Positions 1 to 9,379 of a stretch of 50,070 bases of DNA are shown here, one piece after another (position 1 is the first letter of the stretch; every line of letters starts with the position of its first letter). The position numbers and the translations under genes were made by a program. This DNA is from Colwellia psychrerythraea (GTDB lineage Bacteria > Pseudomonadota > Gammaproteobacteria > Enterobacterales > Alteromonadaceae): assembly GCA_002163005.1 (NCBI GenBank), contig MAAF01000096.1, positions 1 through 50,070 of the forward strand, read 5' to 3'. The notes beneath the pieces were generated by a model that saw nothing but the letters and a program-made list of their open reading frames with translations, made no database searches and had not been told where the DNA came from.

Positions 1-1
1 G

Positions 2-82
2 ATTATTGAAGGTGGACTTGTTAAAAACTTAAGCAACAATAATGAGTTAAGTGTCATGTTAAGTACCAGATTGCATTTTTGA
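2..82 (+). CDS. 3' end of a probable outer-membrane beta-barrel protein
   Basis: The frame is open from the window edge and gives 26 residues before TGA. The last residues alternate polar and hydrophobic side chains and finish with Arg-Leu-His-Phe. A C-terminal Phe after an alternating strand is the known recognition signal for the BAM complex in Gram-negative outer-membrane proteins. The rest of the gene lies outside the window, so the family cannot be named. The call rests on this short tail only and could be chance. Confidence 0.35.
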   Translation: MIEGGLVKNLSNNNELSVMLSTRLHF

Positions 83-611
83 ATATACTAAGATAATTTT
101 CATCATTCGAATTTAAATTGACTTATAGCCATTATATTCAGTTAAGACTAGAACGTCCGCTGAAGGCTGATTGTTAACGGCAGCTTTGAGCTTGCAGGAG
201 ATATAGACTTCACTTCTAAATGTCATAACCATATAGGTTGGCAACAACGCCACCAAAGCGGTCGTTCACATAATTGCATGGGCATGACTTCTCAGTGCCA
301 AGAGTGTTTATTCGTATTGATAAATATGGAACAAGGCGCTTAACTCACGTGTCGTGGGCTATAGGTTACTAGTCTTTTGCTCAAGTTTAATGTTATATTG
401 AGCTTGTTATAAGTTGGCTTAATATCCTGCTTATATACTTTAGTTCAATTGATAAATTGCCTAACAGCAATCGTGACGCGATAAAAATCGTGTCATTTTT
501 TCTTAGAAAAAGTCTATCAATAATGGAATGAGCATTCATATTGTTTGATTTTTCTAAATAATGAGAAACTGAAATATTCAGTTTTTGTACTTTTATTCAT
601 TAGGAAAAGTT
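83..611. other. Intergenic stretch without a recognisable gene
   Basis: About 530 bases are AT-rich with short frames only. The segment near 150-360 is less AT-rich than its flanks and looks like a remnant or dispersed repeat, but I recognise no protein or RNA family in it. The last bases carry the AGGAAAAG ribosome site of the lipoprotein gene that follows. Confidence 0.5.
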
Positions 612-1583
612 ATGCTAAATAAAAAATATCTTGTTACCTGCACTCTTTCTGCTCTTTCTGCTCTTTTACTTGTTGCCTGTGGTAGTGGCTCAGACGATAA
701 GACACCATTGCCAAGCTTCTCTCTATCGGTAAGTGATGCACCAGTTGATGACCTTTCTGAAGTCGTTGTATGTTTCAATCAAATAGAGCTTAAAGGAAGT
801 GGTGGGGATGTAATTTTCACTGTCGGTGATGAAGATGGAATGATTGCAGCCAATGACTTATGCTTAGATAATAGTGGTGGTGTTATTCCTAATACCGTAG
901 GTATTGATTTAAAGCAATATACAGGTAGTGACTCTATCGCTTTAGTTGATGGTATAAGCATTGAAGTGGGCGATTATACACAGTTACGTTTAATCATGAG
1001 TAATGGCTCTTACGGTACTGACGCTCAAACAAGCGAAAAAATCAGTGTCAGTGTTCCTTCAAATGAACTTAAGTTAGATGGCTTCACTGCAACGTTGGGT
1101 GGAACTGTAGACTTCACTCTAGAGTTTGATCTAAATAAAGCGATGACTAATCCTGTAGGTCAAGCTGGTTATTTTCTTAAACCACGGGGTGTGAGATTAG
1201 TTAATAATAATGAAGCAGGTCACATTGATGGAACGGTCTCTGAGACGTTATTAATTGATAATCAATGTACGCCACTTTCTGATTCGTCAGTAAATGTAGC
1301 AAGTGTTTATATCTATGAAGGCACTGGTGTAGTTATTGATACCATGGAAGATAATGGCGGAGACGAGAATGGAAGCTTACCTTATGCAACTACAGCAGTT
1401 GCTTTTGATAGCGAACAAACAAGTTATAACTTCGACATTGGCTTTATTAAAGCGGGCGATTACACCATTGCAGTAAGTTGCGATACTGAAGATGCCCCTG
1501 AAGTTGATGAAGAAGTAAGCTTTATCACTTCACAGAATGTTACAGTGATCTCAGGAAACACTCCCGTTCAAGTGAATTTTTAA
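612..1583 (+). CDS. DUF4382-domain lipoprotein
   Basis: This is a 323-residue secreted protein. The start at 612 is chosen over the ATG at 585 because AGGAAAAG precedes it and it gives a compact lipoprotein signal: Lys-Lys, a hydrophobic stretch, then the lipobox Leu-Val-Ala-Cys with the lipidated Cys at residue 23. Residues of about 35-195 match the DUF4382 pattern (SVSDAPVDD opening, then VVCFNQIEL), a beta-sandwich common in marine bacterial lipoproteins. The C-terminal 120 residues, with a DNGGDENG loop, look like a second beta domain of the carboxypeptidase-regulatory type. The substrate or binding partner is unknown. A hairpin follows the stop codon, so it is probably transcribed alone. 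Confidence 0.8.
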   Translation: MLNKKYLVTCTLSALSALLLVACGSGSDDKTPLPSFSLSVSDAPVDDLSEVVVCFNQIELKGSGGDVIFTVGDEDGMIAANDLCLDNSGGVIPNTVGIDLKQYTGSDSIALVDGISIEVGDYTQLRLIMSNGSYGTDAQTSEKISVSVPSNELKLDGFTATLGGTVDFTLEFDLNKAMTNPVGQAGYFLKPRGVRLVNNNEAGHIDGTVSETLLIDNQCTPLSDSSVNVASVYIYEGTGVVIDTMEDNGGDENGSLPYATTAVAFDSEQTSYNFDIGFIKAGDYTIAVSCDTEDAPEVDEEVSFITSQNVTVISGNTPVQVNF

Positions 1584-1606
1584 GTCGTCAATATTTTTAC
1601 TCTAAA

Positions 1607-1628
1607 GCTCTTGTAACTTTGCAAGAGC
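1607..1628 (+). terminator. Hairpin after the DUF4382 lipoprotein gene
   Basis: GCTCTTG (1607-1613) pairs with CAAGAGC (1622-1628) across an 8-base loop, 24 bases after the stop codon. The T-tract behind it is weak, so termination efficiency is uncertain. Confidence 0.5.
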
Positions 1629-1907
1629 ATTCTCACTTAACACTCTAACTTATATATATTTACTCAACGGAAACTAGAAAATTATTAGTCGCTTTTTTTA
1701 CACTAAATTTTGAAATAGTCATGGCGATACTCTTTGAGATAAGGATTTATAATATCTACTAAGTTTACGCATAATGAACCTCATTGCTTTATATTTGGAA
1801 ATAAATAATGAACTGTTATGTGTTAACGTAAGCCTCAGGTTTATTCAACCGTATCTTATAAATATTTGGAGTAATAATGGATAATAAAACATGCTTATGT
1901 ACTATTT

Positions 1908-2098
1908 TTAGGTTGATTTAAAAGGCATATGAACAATCGCTAAATTTAACAACCTGTTAGGTATCTGTTTTTCGACAAACCGACGGTTTTAGCGATAATA
2001 GAACTCATTGAGGTATTCTTGTAAGTATTTACTCGTTACACCATGAAATGTTCCTAATAAAAAGGCTTTTAAGTGTTGCTGCGAGAACAAGTAAGACG
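1908..2098 (-). pseudogene. IS1595-type transposase C-terminal remnant
   Basis: On the minus strand one frame reads about 60 residues that match the C-terminus of ISXO2/IS1595-family DDE transposases: a GTFHGVTSKYLQEYLNEF stretch and then NRRFVEKQIPNRLL. The family pattern is a GTxHGVS-K-LQ-Y-DEF block followed by FNRR. An in-frame TAA at 1989-1991 separates the two blocks where the family has a residue before NRR. There is no N-terminus, catalytic region or clear terminal inverted repeat, so the element is dead. Confidence 0.6.
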
Positions 2099-2119
2099 CG
2101 TAAACCCTTCCATGGGACT

Positions 2120-2145
2120 CTTCACAAGCATCCATGCTTGTGAAG
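2120..2145. repeat. Perfect 12-bp inverted repeat
   Basis: CTTCACAAGCAT (2120-2131) and its exact complement (2134-2145) are separated by two bases. A short CTTACTTTTT tract follows on the plus strand. It lies beside the dead transposase and downstream of the mfd-csiV-DUF1244 block on the minus strand. It could be a terminator-like hairpin or a REP-type palindrome. Confidence 0.6.
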
Positions 2146-2290
2146 CTTACTTTTTCTCATCTGCAAAACTTAAGGCAAAACAACCACCTGATCTTTTAAC
2201 AACAACTAGCGAGAACATAGCCTTTCTAATAGTTAGTTCTAGTTTGAGCTAATACACATAAAGTGACTAATTTTATGCGAAACTAAACGA

Positions 2291-2578
2291 TTACTTTTTA
2301 TTTAGTTCATTAAACTTAGCCATTTGTTCATCGGTTGCAGGCAATTGATGTTTTTCTTTCCATTCGCCGTAAGGCATACCATAAACCTGCTCACGGGCAG
2401 TCTCTATATCAACGTCTACACCTAACTTTTCTGCTTCACTGACTGTCCATTTACTGAAGCAGTTGCGGCAAAAACCAGCTAAATTCATTAACTCAATATT
2501 TTGTACGTCTTTACGTGAGTCTAAGTGTGCAAGTAAACGACGAAATACCGCCGCTTGAATTTCTATTTCTTTATCCAT
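2291..2578 (-). CDS. DUF1244 family protein
   Basis: This small 95-residue cytosolic protein matches the widespread proteobacterial DUF1244 family in full length. Seen directly are the conserved LAGFCRNCFSKW core (residues of about 33-44, with a CxxC pair that may bind metal), a helical N-terminus and the VYGMPYGEWK motif (about 66-75). The biochemical role of the family is not established. An AAAGG ribosome site precedes the ATG. It lies 67 bases downstream of csiV on the same strand and may be the last gene of an mfd-csiV-DUF1244 transcript. Confidence 0.9.
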   Translation of the reverse strand: MDKEIEIQAAVFRRLLAHLDSRKDVQNIELMNLAGFCRNCFSKWTVSEAEKLGVDVDIETAREQVYGMPYGEWKEKHQLPATDEQMAKFNELNKK

Positions 2579-2645
2579 TTGATTTACCTTTACTGTGATT
2601 GTTTGTTGATAATACTAGCTGACATTGATGTTTGACATGAGCGCT

Positions 2646-4328
2646 TTATTTTTTTGATTGGCTAACCGCTTCATTAGCAGGTTTTGTTGGGTCAAAACGT
2701 CTAATTTGCACTATCATACCTATGTTAGGGTGATCAAAATAATGTATCTCTCCAGTGATCACTCGGCGATCTTGTTTAAAAGAGGTAACCTTATTTAGAC
2801 GGGATGTCTTTTTCTGTTTTTGTACTAATTTTTGCTTAGCTGTTAATGTCGATGAGGCATTTGACGAATCAATAATATTTAACTCGGTATTAATATAAAG
2901 ATAATGATCCAAGTGCACTTTGAAAAGCCCATCTATTGACCAAGGTTGTGACGGTGCAGTGACTGGTTCTTGATTTTCTATTGCGTTATTTGCACTTAAT
3001 GGTATTTCTTTTACCGTAATATCAGATGACAGCTGAGCAATAATCTCTTTGATATATTCTTCGTTGTTAACTGATTCATTAGTGTTATTTTCTTGATTAT
3101 CGACTAATGAAAGTTGCTGAAATATAGTGTTGAGCTGTTGCTGTTTTGCTTGTTGGCGTAATTCTTCTGCTATTGACAACTCACTGAATACTTCAGCACT
3201 CTCTATAACATTATCAGGTGTCATGGTAGAGGTAGCGTTTGAAGTTACTTGGGCCGTTTCATTGCCAACCAAATTCATTTGGCTGCGAATCAACTCTTCA
3301 GCGTATTCTCTTTGTTCTAAAATAGCCTGTATTTCAAGCGCCTGTTGTTCAGACTCTTGTTTCGTCATTGCTTGTTGGTAGCGTAAATCTAAATGCTCAC
3401 CGGCATATAACTTCATAGCTTTTGCTTTTCTTTTACTTTCGCCAATTTGTCGCCAGCCGAGATGCAATAATGGCGCATAATTACGTGATCGTTTGATACG
3501 ATTAGCAATAGATTTTAAACGTAGTGAATCTTGACTAATTAAATAAGGGCTATTACTCGCCCAGGTAATTTCACCGCTCTCGTCGTCTTGCCATTGTTCA
3601 AGCCCATTGATTGTGCTTGTTAGTTTGTCTACGGGGAAACCATCGATACTAAAGCTTTCAAGTTGCTCTGAAGTTAAGTGCTGTTGGAAAAATTCAGCAG
3701 GGATCACACATAACGGCATTTCGCTTTTAATTGGATATTGGTTATAAACAGGTAGCTCAACCGTGGCGTATTGTGCTTGATTACTTTGTTTGTTAAGGCT
3801 TTGTTTGTTAAGGCTTTGTTCGTTCAAGCCCTGTTCTGTTTTTGTCTCAGTTTTTTCATCGGATAAAATGGTCACTGACATATTACCGGATGAAGTGGCT
3901 TCTTTATCATTAACAAGTGTAGCCGGATCATTATGTTGACCACGCTCACTTTCTGAGAGAAGAGCTGCTGTTTCAGTTTCACTACTCTCTGGCCAAAGGT
4001 TGTAAGGCGTAATCGCTACGTCATACGGTAAATTTGTTTGTTGTTGCTCACAAATGGGTAGTAACTTTTTTAATGAGGCTATATCCGGTTGTAAATAAGG
4101 TGCTAATAAGTCAACAGCTCTTCTTTTTTTAGCACTAAGATGATTTGGGGAAAACTGCTCGGTATTTTCTGAGTTATTTGAAAGCTGCTTAAAAATAATG
4201 ACTTCAATCTCAAACCAACGATCTTGCTTAACTGCTGGCGCCTTTATGCTGTCAATTGCCAAAGCGTTATGACTTGTTAATAAGCATAATGAGGTTAATG
4301 CAGGGGTAAGAATTGAATGGTATTTCAT
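2646..4328 (-). CDS. csiV: CsiV-like periplasmic protein
   Basis: This 560-residue protein has an N-terminal signal peptide (about residues 1-24, ending at Ala-Leu-Ala). The RWFEIEVIIFKQ opening (about 37-48) is the hallmark of CsiV, a peptidoglycan-binding cell-shape protein first described in Vibrio, whose gene commonly neighbours mfd. The C-terminus (about 470-545) carries the second conserved block, with the HLDHYLYINTEL and EIHYFDHPNIGMIVQIRRF strands. Between these lies a long, low-complexity, Gln/Glu-rich middle with a QSLNK tandem repeat near residues 172-185. That makes it roughly twice the usual family length. Identification rests on both ends and the neighbour. Confidence 0.78.
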   Translation of the reverse strand: MKYHSILTPALTSLCLLTSHNALAIDSIKAPAVKQDRWFEIEVIIFKQLSNNSENTEQFSPNHLSAKKRRAVDLLAPYLQPDIASLKKLLPICEQQQTNLPYDVAITPYNLWPESSETETAALLSESERGQHNDPATLVNDKEATSSGNMSVTILSDEKTETKTEQGLNEQSLNKQSLNKQSNQAQYATVELPVYNQYPIKSEMPLCVIPAEFFQQHLTSEQLESFSIDGFPVDKLTSTINGLEQWQDDESGEITWASNSPYLISQDSLRLKSIANRIKRSRNYAPLLHLGWRQIGESKRKAKAMKLYAGEHLDLRYQQAMTKQESEQQALEIQAILEQREYAEELIRSQMNLVGNETAQVTSNATSTMTPDNVIESAEVFSELSIAEELRQQAKQQQLNTIFQQLSLVDNQENNTNESVNNEEYIKEIIAQLSSDITVKEIPLSANNAIENQEPVTAPSQPWSIDGLFKVHLDHYLYINTELNIIDSSNASSTLTAKQKLVQKQKKTSRLNKVTSFKQDRRVITGEIHYFDHPNIGMIVQIRRFDPTKPANEAVSQSKK

Positions 4329-4449
4329 TAAAAATCCGTATGTTAAGACAAAAGTATATCAGTTGAGCTAACTTAATTTTATTTTAAAACTGCTTAGAGG
4401 CTTGAGCAAAGTAAGTTTAGCGAAAACATTACCTGCTCAAGTTTACCAT

Positions 4450-4509
4450 TATACCCGTTACCATTCAAAGCACTCTGAATGAAGCACTTTGAACTGATCC
4501 GAGTAACTA
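4450..4509. repeat. Dispersed TATACCCGTT element, degenerate copy
   Basis: It starts TATACCCGTTACC and contains CAAAGCACTCTGAA, like the better copy at 27404-27463. The right end is degenerate. It fills the gap between mfd and csiV and overlaps the last bases of mfd. Confidence 0.55.
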
Positions 4510-7500
4510 TTTAGCTAAGTCATTTAAGATATTAGAAATTAAGGTAAAGCGTTTTTGAGTATCGTCATTGGCTTTTACAAACTTCAACTTGCTCGCTCCA
4601 GCCATGCTATACACTGCTGGATTTTTTTGAATTAAGCTAATAATTAGCATAGGGTCAACGCTAGTATCATTACTAAATTCAATGGAGCCTCCAGTGGCAC
4701 TGGCCTCAATTCGTGAAATACCAATAGTCTGCGCTTTAAGACGTAGCTTGGCTATTTGAACTAAATTTTTACTTGGTTGAGGTAGTAAACCAAAACGGTC
4801 AATGAGCTCAACTTGAATATCATCTAACTCATTTTTATTTTTACAGCTGGCAATACGTTTATATAAACTTAAGCGTAAGCTAACGTCAAAAATGTAATCA
4901 TCAGGCAGCAGCGCAGGTACACGTAATTCTATCTCAGTCTGCGTAGACATTACTTGGTCTAATGATAGTTGTTTACCTTCTTTAAGCGCTGCAACGGCTT
5001 GATCGAGCATTTCCATATACAAACTAAAGCCAACTTGACACATTGAGCCACTTTGGTCTTCACCTAATAACTCACCCGCACCACGAATTTCCAAATCGTG
5101 GGTAGCTAAAGTAAAACCTGCGCCTAAGTCTTCCAGTGAGGCGATAGCTTCTAAACGCTTTTTAGCATCTTTAGTGATACGTTTTTCATGCGGCGTTAAC
5201 AGATAAGCATAAGCTTGATGGTGCGAACGACCTACACGGCCACGAAGTTGGTGTAATTGTGCCAAACCAAGATGGTCAGCTCTGTCCATTATGATGGTAT
5301 TGGCACTGGGTACATCGATACCTGTTTCAATGATCGTGGTACAAACAATGACATTAAATCGTTGATGGTAAAAATCACTCATGATGCGTTCAAGCTCACG
5401 CTCACGCATTTGTCCATGGGCGGTAACGACACGAGCCTCAGGCACTAATTTTTGGATGTCTGCTGCAACTTTATCAATAGTATCAACATGGTTATGTAAA
5501 TAATATATCTGACCACCACGTAAGGTTTCACGTAAAATGGCTTCTCTGATCAACGCTTCATCGTGCTCACGGACAAACGTTTTTACTGCTAAGCGTTTTG
5601 CCGGTGGGGTGGCAATAATGGATAAATCACGCATACCGCCCATGGCCATATTCAAGGTACGTGGGATAGGTGTTGCCGTTAAGGTTAAAATATCAACATT
5701 ACTACGTAATTGTTTGATTTTTTCCTTTTGTTTGACGCCAAATCGGTGCTCTTCATCAACAACTAATAAACCAAGGTCTTTATATTTTATGCTATTTTGC
5801 AGTAATTTATGGGTGCCGATGAGAATGTCGACTTGACCAGATTCAACTCTAGCAATGACTTCTTTTTGTTCTTTAGGTGTTTTAAATCGTGATAATACTT
5901 CAGTGACTACCGGCCAGTTGGCAAATCTATCTCTAAAGTTTTCATAATGTTGCTGAGCTAACAAGGTAGTGGGGACAAGTATTGCGACTTGTTTACCATC
6001 ATTAACCGCCACAAAGGCAGCACGCATAGCGACTTCGGTTTTACCAAAACCAACATCACCACACACGAGTCTGTCCATGGTTTTAGGCGATAACATGTCG
6101 CTTACTACCGCATTAATTGCTTGTTTTTGGTCGAAGGTTTCTTCAAAACCAAAACTGTCACTAAACGCTTGGTAGTCTTGTTTGTCACGTTTGAAACTAT
6201 AACCATGATTGCTGGCACGTTTCGCGTAAATATCGAGTAATTCGGCGGCAACATCACGGACTTTCTCTGCCGCTTTCTGCTTGGCTTTACTCCAAGTATC
6301 ATTACCTAGCTTATGCAGAGGGGCATGGTCACTATCAGCACCTGAATAACGACCGATTAAGTGTAATGAGCTAACCGGTACATAAAGTTTGGCTTCGTTT
6401 GCATAACTAAGCATAAGAAACTCAGTAACTATGCCACCATTTTCAATCGTTTGCAGACCTAAGTATCGTCCAATACCATGTTCTATGTGGACAACAGGTT
6501 GACCAATGGTTAACTCGGCGAGGTTTTTAAATAAGGCATCAGCTTGTAAGTCTTGCGCTTTGGTACGTCTTCTGGCTTGGGATACATGATCACCTAATAA
6601 CTCAGCTTCAGTAACCAGCGCAATCGCATTCTTCAGGCTGTTACCTTTTGCTTGGAAGGAAAAACCTTGAGTTAAGCTATTTACGGTAATACCAATGGTA
6701 TTCGTTGCGTTGATAAAATCGTCAATATTATCAAACTGAGCAGGTTTAATATTGTCACGTTCAAGTAATTCAAGCACACTTTCTCGGCGACCTTGGCTTT
6801 GCGCGATAAAAAGTATTTTGTTTGGGGTTTCTTTGCTGGCGATGAATTGATTGATTAATTCGAACGGCTGCTTCAATTTATGGTTGATGGTTAAATCAGG
6901 TAGCGGTTTAACATCAAAACATATTTCACTGCTTTTGCTTTTTACCTCAACATTTGTCTCAGTAACATCTTCAGGGTAAATAAGCTCTTCGCTAGCTTGG
7001 TTGTCACTACTTTGAGTTTGAATCGTCTCTTTTGAAATTTGCTTTGCAATGGTTATACGATCAAAAGGCTTTAATGCGCTATAAAGCGTATCAGCGGTTA
7101 AAAATAGCTGTTCTGGTGGTAATAATGGCCGTGTAGGGTCGTAACGTCTATTTTCATAACGATACTCTATATCAAGCCAATATTGTGTTAAAGAGTGCTC
7201 AATATCACCGCTAATAACGACTAGCGTATTATCAGTTAAATAATCACACAGGGTATTACTTAGTGTTACAGCTTCATTTTTGGTGTCTTGCTTATTATCA
7301 AAGAAAAGCGGTAGGTAATACTCGATACCAGGCGGTAAAATACCATTACTGACTTGGTGATAAACAGACTCTTTATGAATATTGCCCTGAAATTGTTCAC
7401 GAAATTGACTACGAAATAAGTTGATACCCGCTTCATCGATGGGAAACTCGTGGGCGGGCAGTAAATTAATTTCCTCAATTTTCTCTTTTGAACGCTGACT

Positions 7501-8130
7501 TTCGGGATCAAAGAGTCTAATTTCATCAATTTCATCATCAAAGAAATCTAAACGGAATGGTTTATTACTGCCCATAGGGAAAAGATCTAAAATAGCGCCT
7601 CGAGCAGAAAACTCACCATGCTCTAATACTTGATCAACATTACGATAGCCACTTGCTTCTAAAGCTTGTCGCATTTGATGTAAATCCCTCTTATCGCCTT
7701 GTTTTATTATTAAGCTATTTGCTTCAATGTATTGTTTAGGAGCAAGCTTTTGTACTAGGGTGGTTACCGGCACAATAATAATGCCAGACTCCATACGTGA
7801 TAATTGGTACAAGGTAGCAAGGCGCTGAGAGATAATATCTTGGTGAGGTGAAAAATTATCGTACGGTAGTGTTTCCCAGTCAGGAAACAAGCAGATATTA
7901 GCCTTATTTTGGCTATCGCTCTTCGCTAAACTTAGTAACTCTTGCTCAGTTTTAAGCGCTTGGGGAGTATTACTGGTTATCAATAATATAGGCGTTTTCG
8001 CTGTTTTCGCTGCTTGATAAAGGGCAAAGCTACTGCTGCTGCCATGTAAATTATGCCAACTCTTCTTATCGGGATTTTTGCCTCGGCGCTTGGCCAATAC
8101 CGGGGTTAACAGGCTGCTTGCTTTGCTCAT
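4507..8130 (-). CDS. mfd: Transcription-repair coupling factor Mfd
   Basis: This 1,207-residue ATP-dependent DNA translocase displaces RNA polymerase stalled at lesions and recruits UvrA. In order it shows a UvrB-like N-terminal module (to about 350, including the EHGEFSARGAILDLFP segment), the CarD-like RNA polymerase interaction domain (about 540-600, GQPVVHIEHGIGRYLG), and two RecG-like helicase domains. Walker A is GDVGFGKTE near residue 690, DEEH is near 790, and motif VI is the LRGRVGRS region. The C-terminal TRCF domain follows. Length is close to the E. coli enzyme, with a short acidic insertion near residue 380. An AAGGAAA ribosome site precedes the ATG. csiV follows after 178 bases. 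Confidence 0.98.
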   Translation of the reverse strand: MSKASSLLTPVLAKRRGKNPDKKSWHNLHGSSSSFALYQAAKTAKTPILLITSNTPQALKTEQELLSLAKSDSQNKANICLFPDWETLPYDNFSPHQDIISQRLATLYQLSRMESGIIIVPVTTLVQKLAPKQYIEANSLIIKQGDKRDLHQMRQALEASGYRNVDQVLEHGEFSARGAILDLFPMGSNKPFRLDFFDDEIDEIRLFDPESQRSKEKIEEINLLPAHEFPIDEAGINLFRSQFREQFQGNIHKESVYHQVSNGILPPGIEYYLPLFFDNKQDTKNEAVTLSNTLCDYLTDNTLVVISGDIEHSLTQYWLDIEYRYENRRYDPTRPLLPPEQLFLTADTLYSALKPFDRITIAKQISKETIQTQSSDNQASEELIYPEDVTETNVEVKSKSSEICFDVKPLPDLTINHKLKQPFELINQFIASKETPNKILFIAQSQGRRESVLELLERDNIKPAQFDNIDDFINATNTIGITVNSLTQGFSFQAKGNSLKNAIALVTEAELLGDHVSQARRRTKAQDLQADALFKNLAELTIGQPVVHIEHGIGRYLGLQTIENGGIVTEFLMLSYANEAKLYVPVSSLHLIGRYSGADSDHAPLHKLGNDTWSKAKQKAAEKVRDVAAELLDIYAKRASNHGYSFKRDKQDYQAFSDSFGFEETFDQKQAINAVVSDMLSPKTMDRLVCGDVGFGKTEVAMRAAFVAVNDGKQVAILVPTTLLAQQHYENFRDRFANWPVVTEVLSRFKTPKEQKEVIARVESGQVDILIGTHKLLQNSIKYKDLGLLVVDEEHRFGVKQKEKIKQLRSNVDILTLTATPIPRTLNMAMGGMRDLSIIATPPAKRLAVKTFVREHDEALIREAILRETLRGGQIYYLHNHVDTIDKVAADIQKLVPEARVVTAHGQMRERELERIMSDFYHQRFNVIVCTTIIETGIDVPSANTIIMDRADHLGLAQLHQLRGRVGRSHHQAYAYLLTPHEKRITKDAKKRLEAIASLEDLGAGFTLATHDLEIRGAGELLGEDQSGSMCQVGFSLYMEMLDQAVAALKEGKQLSLDQVMSTQTEIELRVPALLPDDYIFDVSLRLSLYKRIASCKNKNELDDIQVELIDRFGLLPQPSKNLVQIAKLRLKAQTIGISRIEASATGGSIEFSNDTSVDPMLIISLIQKNPAVYSMAGASKLKFVKANDDTQKRFTLISNILNDLAK

Positions 8131-8689
8131 GATTTCCTTACACTAATTAATAAGCGATAAAATAATGACAGCTATTCTAATTAAGCTATGACCAAAGCGC
8201 TAGTAGATACGTATTTTTGTTTTGTTTGTTGGAAAATAGTTGGATTTAGGGTTAAATACTATACCCGCTCCACTTGAAGATGCATGATTCAGCTGGAATT
8301 AGAAACGCCTTTAGGCAAGGCATTGATTGAAGGGAATGGTTATTCAGGAGAATATGCTCAGGATAATTGCTCCTGCATTATCTAATAAGGTACTTCCTGT
8401 ACCGTCTGCATTCTCTAATAAGTTGCATCCTTACAGCGTCCTTCTCAAAATTAAAGAAATATAGAATGACTATGTTTAAGTAATTTTGATTGTTTTAAGC
8501 TCACTAATATAACGCTAAGTTGATCAATTTATTAGTGTAATTGGTATTACACTAATAATTATTCAATGTGTGTTTTGACAAAAGTGAGTTATCCATCTAA
8601 ACCTAGTAATGACTGTTACGTTGCTACTGGGTTTTTATTAGACACGATTCAGTCGGTTTTTTAATGGATACTTTAAAAGGAATTAAGTA
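8131..8689. other. Intergenic region between divergent mfd and comEA-like genes
   Basis: It contains the dispersed element at 8259-8325 and a downstream section (about 8340-8450) rich in short hairpins, such as GGTAC-TTCCT-GTACC at 8388-8402. Promoters for both divergent genes must lie here but I could not place them with confidence. No gene was seen. Confidence 0.5.
8259..8325. repeat. Dispersed element, copy 1 of a shared 66-bp sequence
   Basis: It starts with a TATACCC end and contains TTCAGCTGGAATTAGAAACG, then a TTTAGGCAA block. It matches 11185-11250 over about 66 bases with scattered changes. Both copies are intergenic. It is related by its TATACCC end to the elements at 4450 and 27404. 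Confidence 0.65.
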
Positions 8690-9028
8690 ATGAATAATCA
8701 GCCAAAACACCTCAAGAAAACCTTTTCTGCCTTAACTCTAGGCGTTATTTTACTCGTTAACAGTTCAATAGGATTTGCTAAAGAAGCGAGTGTTACTCAG
8801 GCTGCACAAGGCCAAAGTGCACAATCAGCAAAACAGCAAGTTGTTAACTTGAATAAATCAACATTAGAACAGTTGGTCACATTAAAGGGCGTCGGGCATA
8901 GTAAAGCTCAAGCCATTATTGTTTATCGCCAACAAGTTGGTGCCTTCAAATCGGTCAATGAGCTAACTAAGGTTAGTGGTATTGGTGAAAAGATTGTTAG
9001 TGAAAATAAGGCGAGGTTAAGTATTTAG
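8690..9028 (+). CDS. ComEA-family helix-hairpin-helix DNA-binding protein
   Basis: This 112-residue exported protein has a basic N-terminus and a hydrophobic signal (about 10-30, ending at GFA), a short Gln/Ala/Ser-rich linker, and two helix-hairpin-helix motifs (about 52-112, with LVTLKGVGHSKAQAI and LTKVSGIGEKI). This is the ComEA layout. ComEA binds incoming DNA in the periplasm during natural transformation, and many gammaproteobacteria keep such a single small gene. AAAGGAATT precedes the ATG and a strong terminator follows, so it is monocistronic. No other competence gene is in the window, so the role is inferred from family. Confidence 0.88.
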   Translation: MNNQPKHLKKTFSALTLGVILLVNSSIGFAKEASVTQAAQGQSAQSAKQQVVNLNKSTLEQLVTLKGVGHSKAQAIIVYRQQVGAFKSVNELTKVSGIGEKIVSENKARLSI

Positions 9029-9055
9029 GCTTGGTATAAGCTCAGATCCATTATT

Positions 9056-9084
9056 TAAAAGTCAGCGCAATGCTGACTTTTTTT
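9056..9084 (+). terminator. Rho-independent terminator of the comEA-like gene
   Basis: AAAGTCAGC (9058-9066) pairs exactly with GCTGACTTT (9072-9080) across a GCAAT loop, followed by a T run. It lies 29 bases after the stop codon. Confidence 0.92.
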
Positions 9085-9379
9085 ATGCACTCATTATTAC
9101 AGCGTTAACCTTTCAGCTATGTGCATATTTTTTCATCACCAGAAAATACTTCATCGAGGGTATTCGTCTTTCAATGATATTTGAGGGGGTTATTCGTTTT
9201 CATGATATATATTACCCTAAAAATAATAGGACTAGCTTGTTAATGAGGTATGCCTGATTTATCCCCGTGGAAGATTAATTGCTAGTTTGGATCACCAGTC
9301 GGATATGATGTGGTCACTAATACCTGATTTTACAGGTATAGGGGGAAAGACGTTAGAGCTATTAATCATTGAGGCTGAA
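9085..9379. other. Intergenic stretch with an imperfect direct repeat
   Basis: Between convergent genes. GGGTATTCGTCTTTCA plus ATGATAT (9158-9180) recurs with changes at 9187-9208. A 7-bp hairpin (ATACCTG/CAGGTAT) lies near 9320-9340 and could weakly terminate the minus-strand GGDEF gene. No gene was seen. Confidence 0.4.

Noticed and set aside
170..360. Less AT-rich block resembling a repeat or IS fragment
   Set aside because: I could not identify a protein frame, terminal repeats or a second copy in the window.
9085..9379. Possible cyclic di-GMP riboswitch near the GGDEF gene
   Set aside because: The region is at the 3' end of that gene, not its leader, and lacks the conserved GEMM core.
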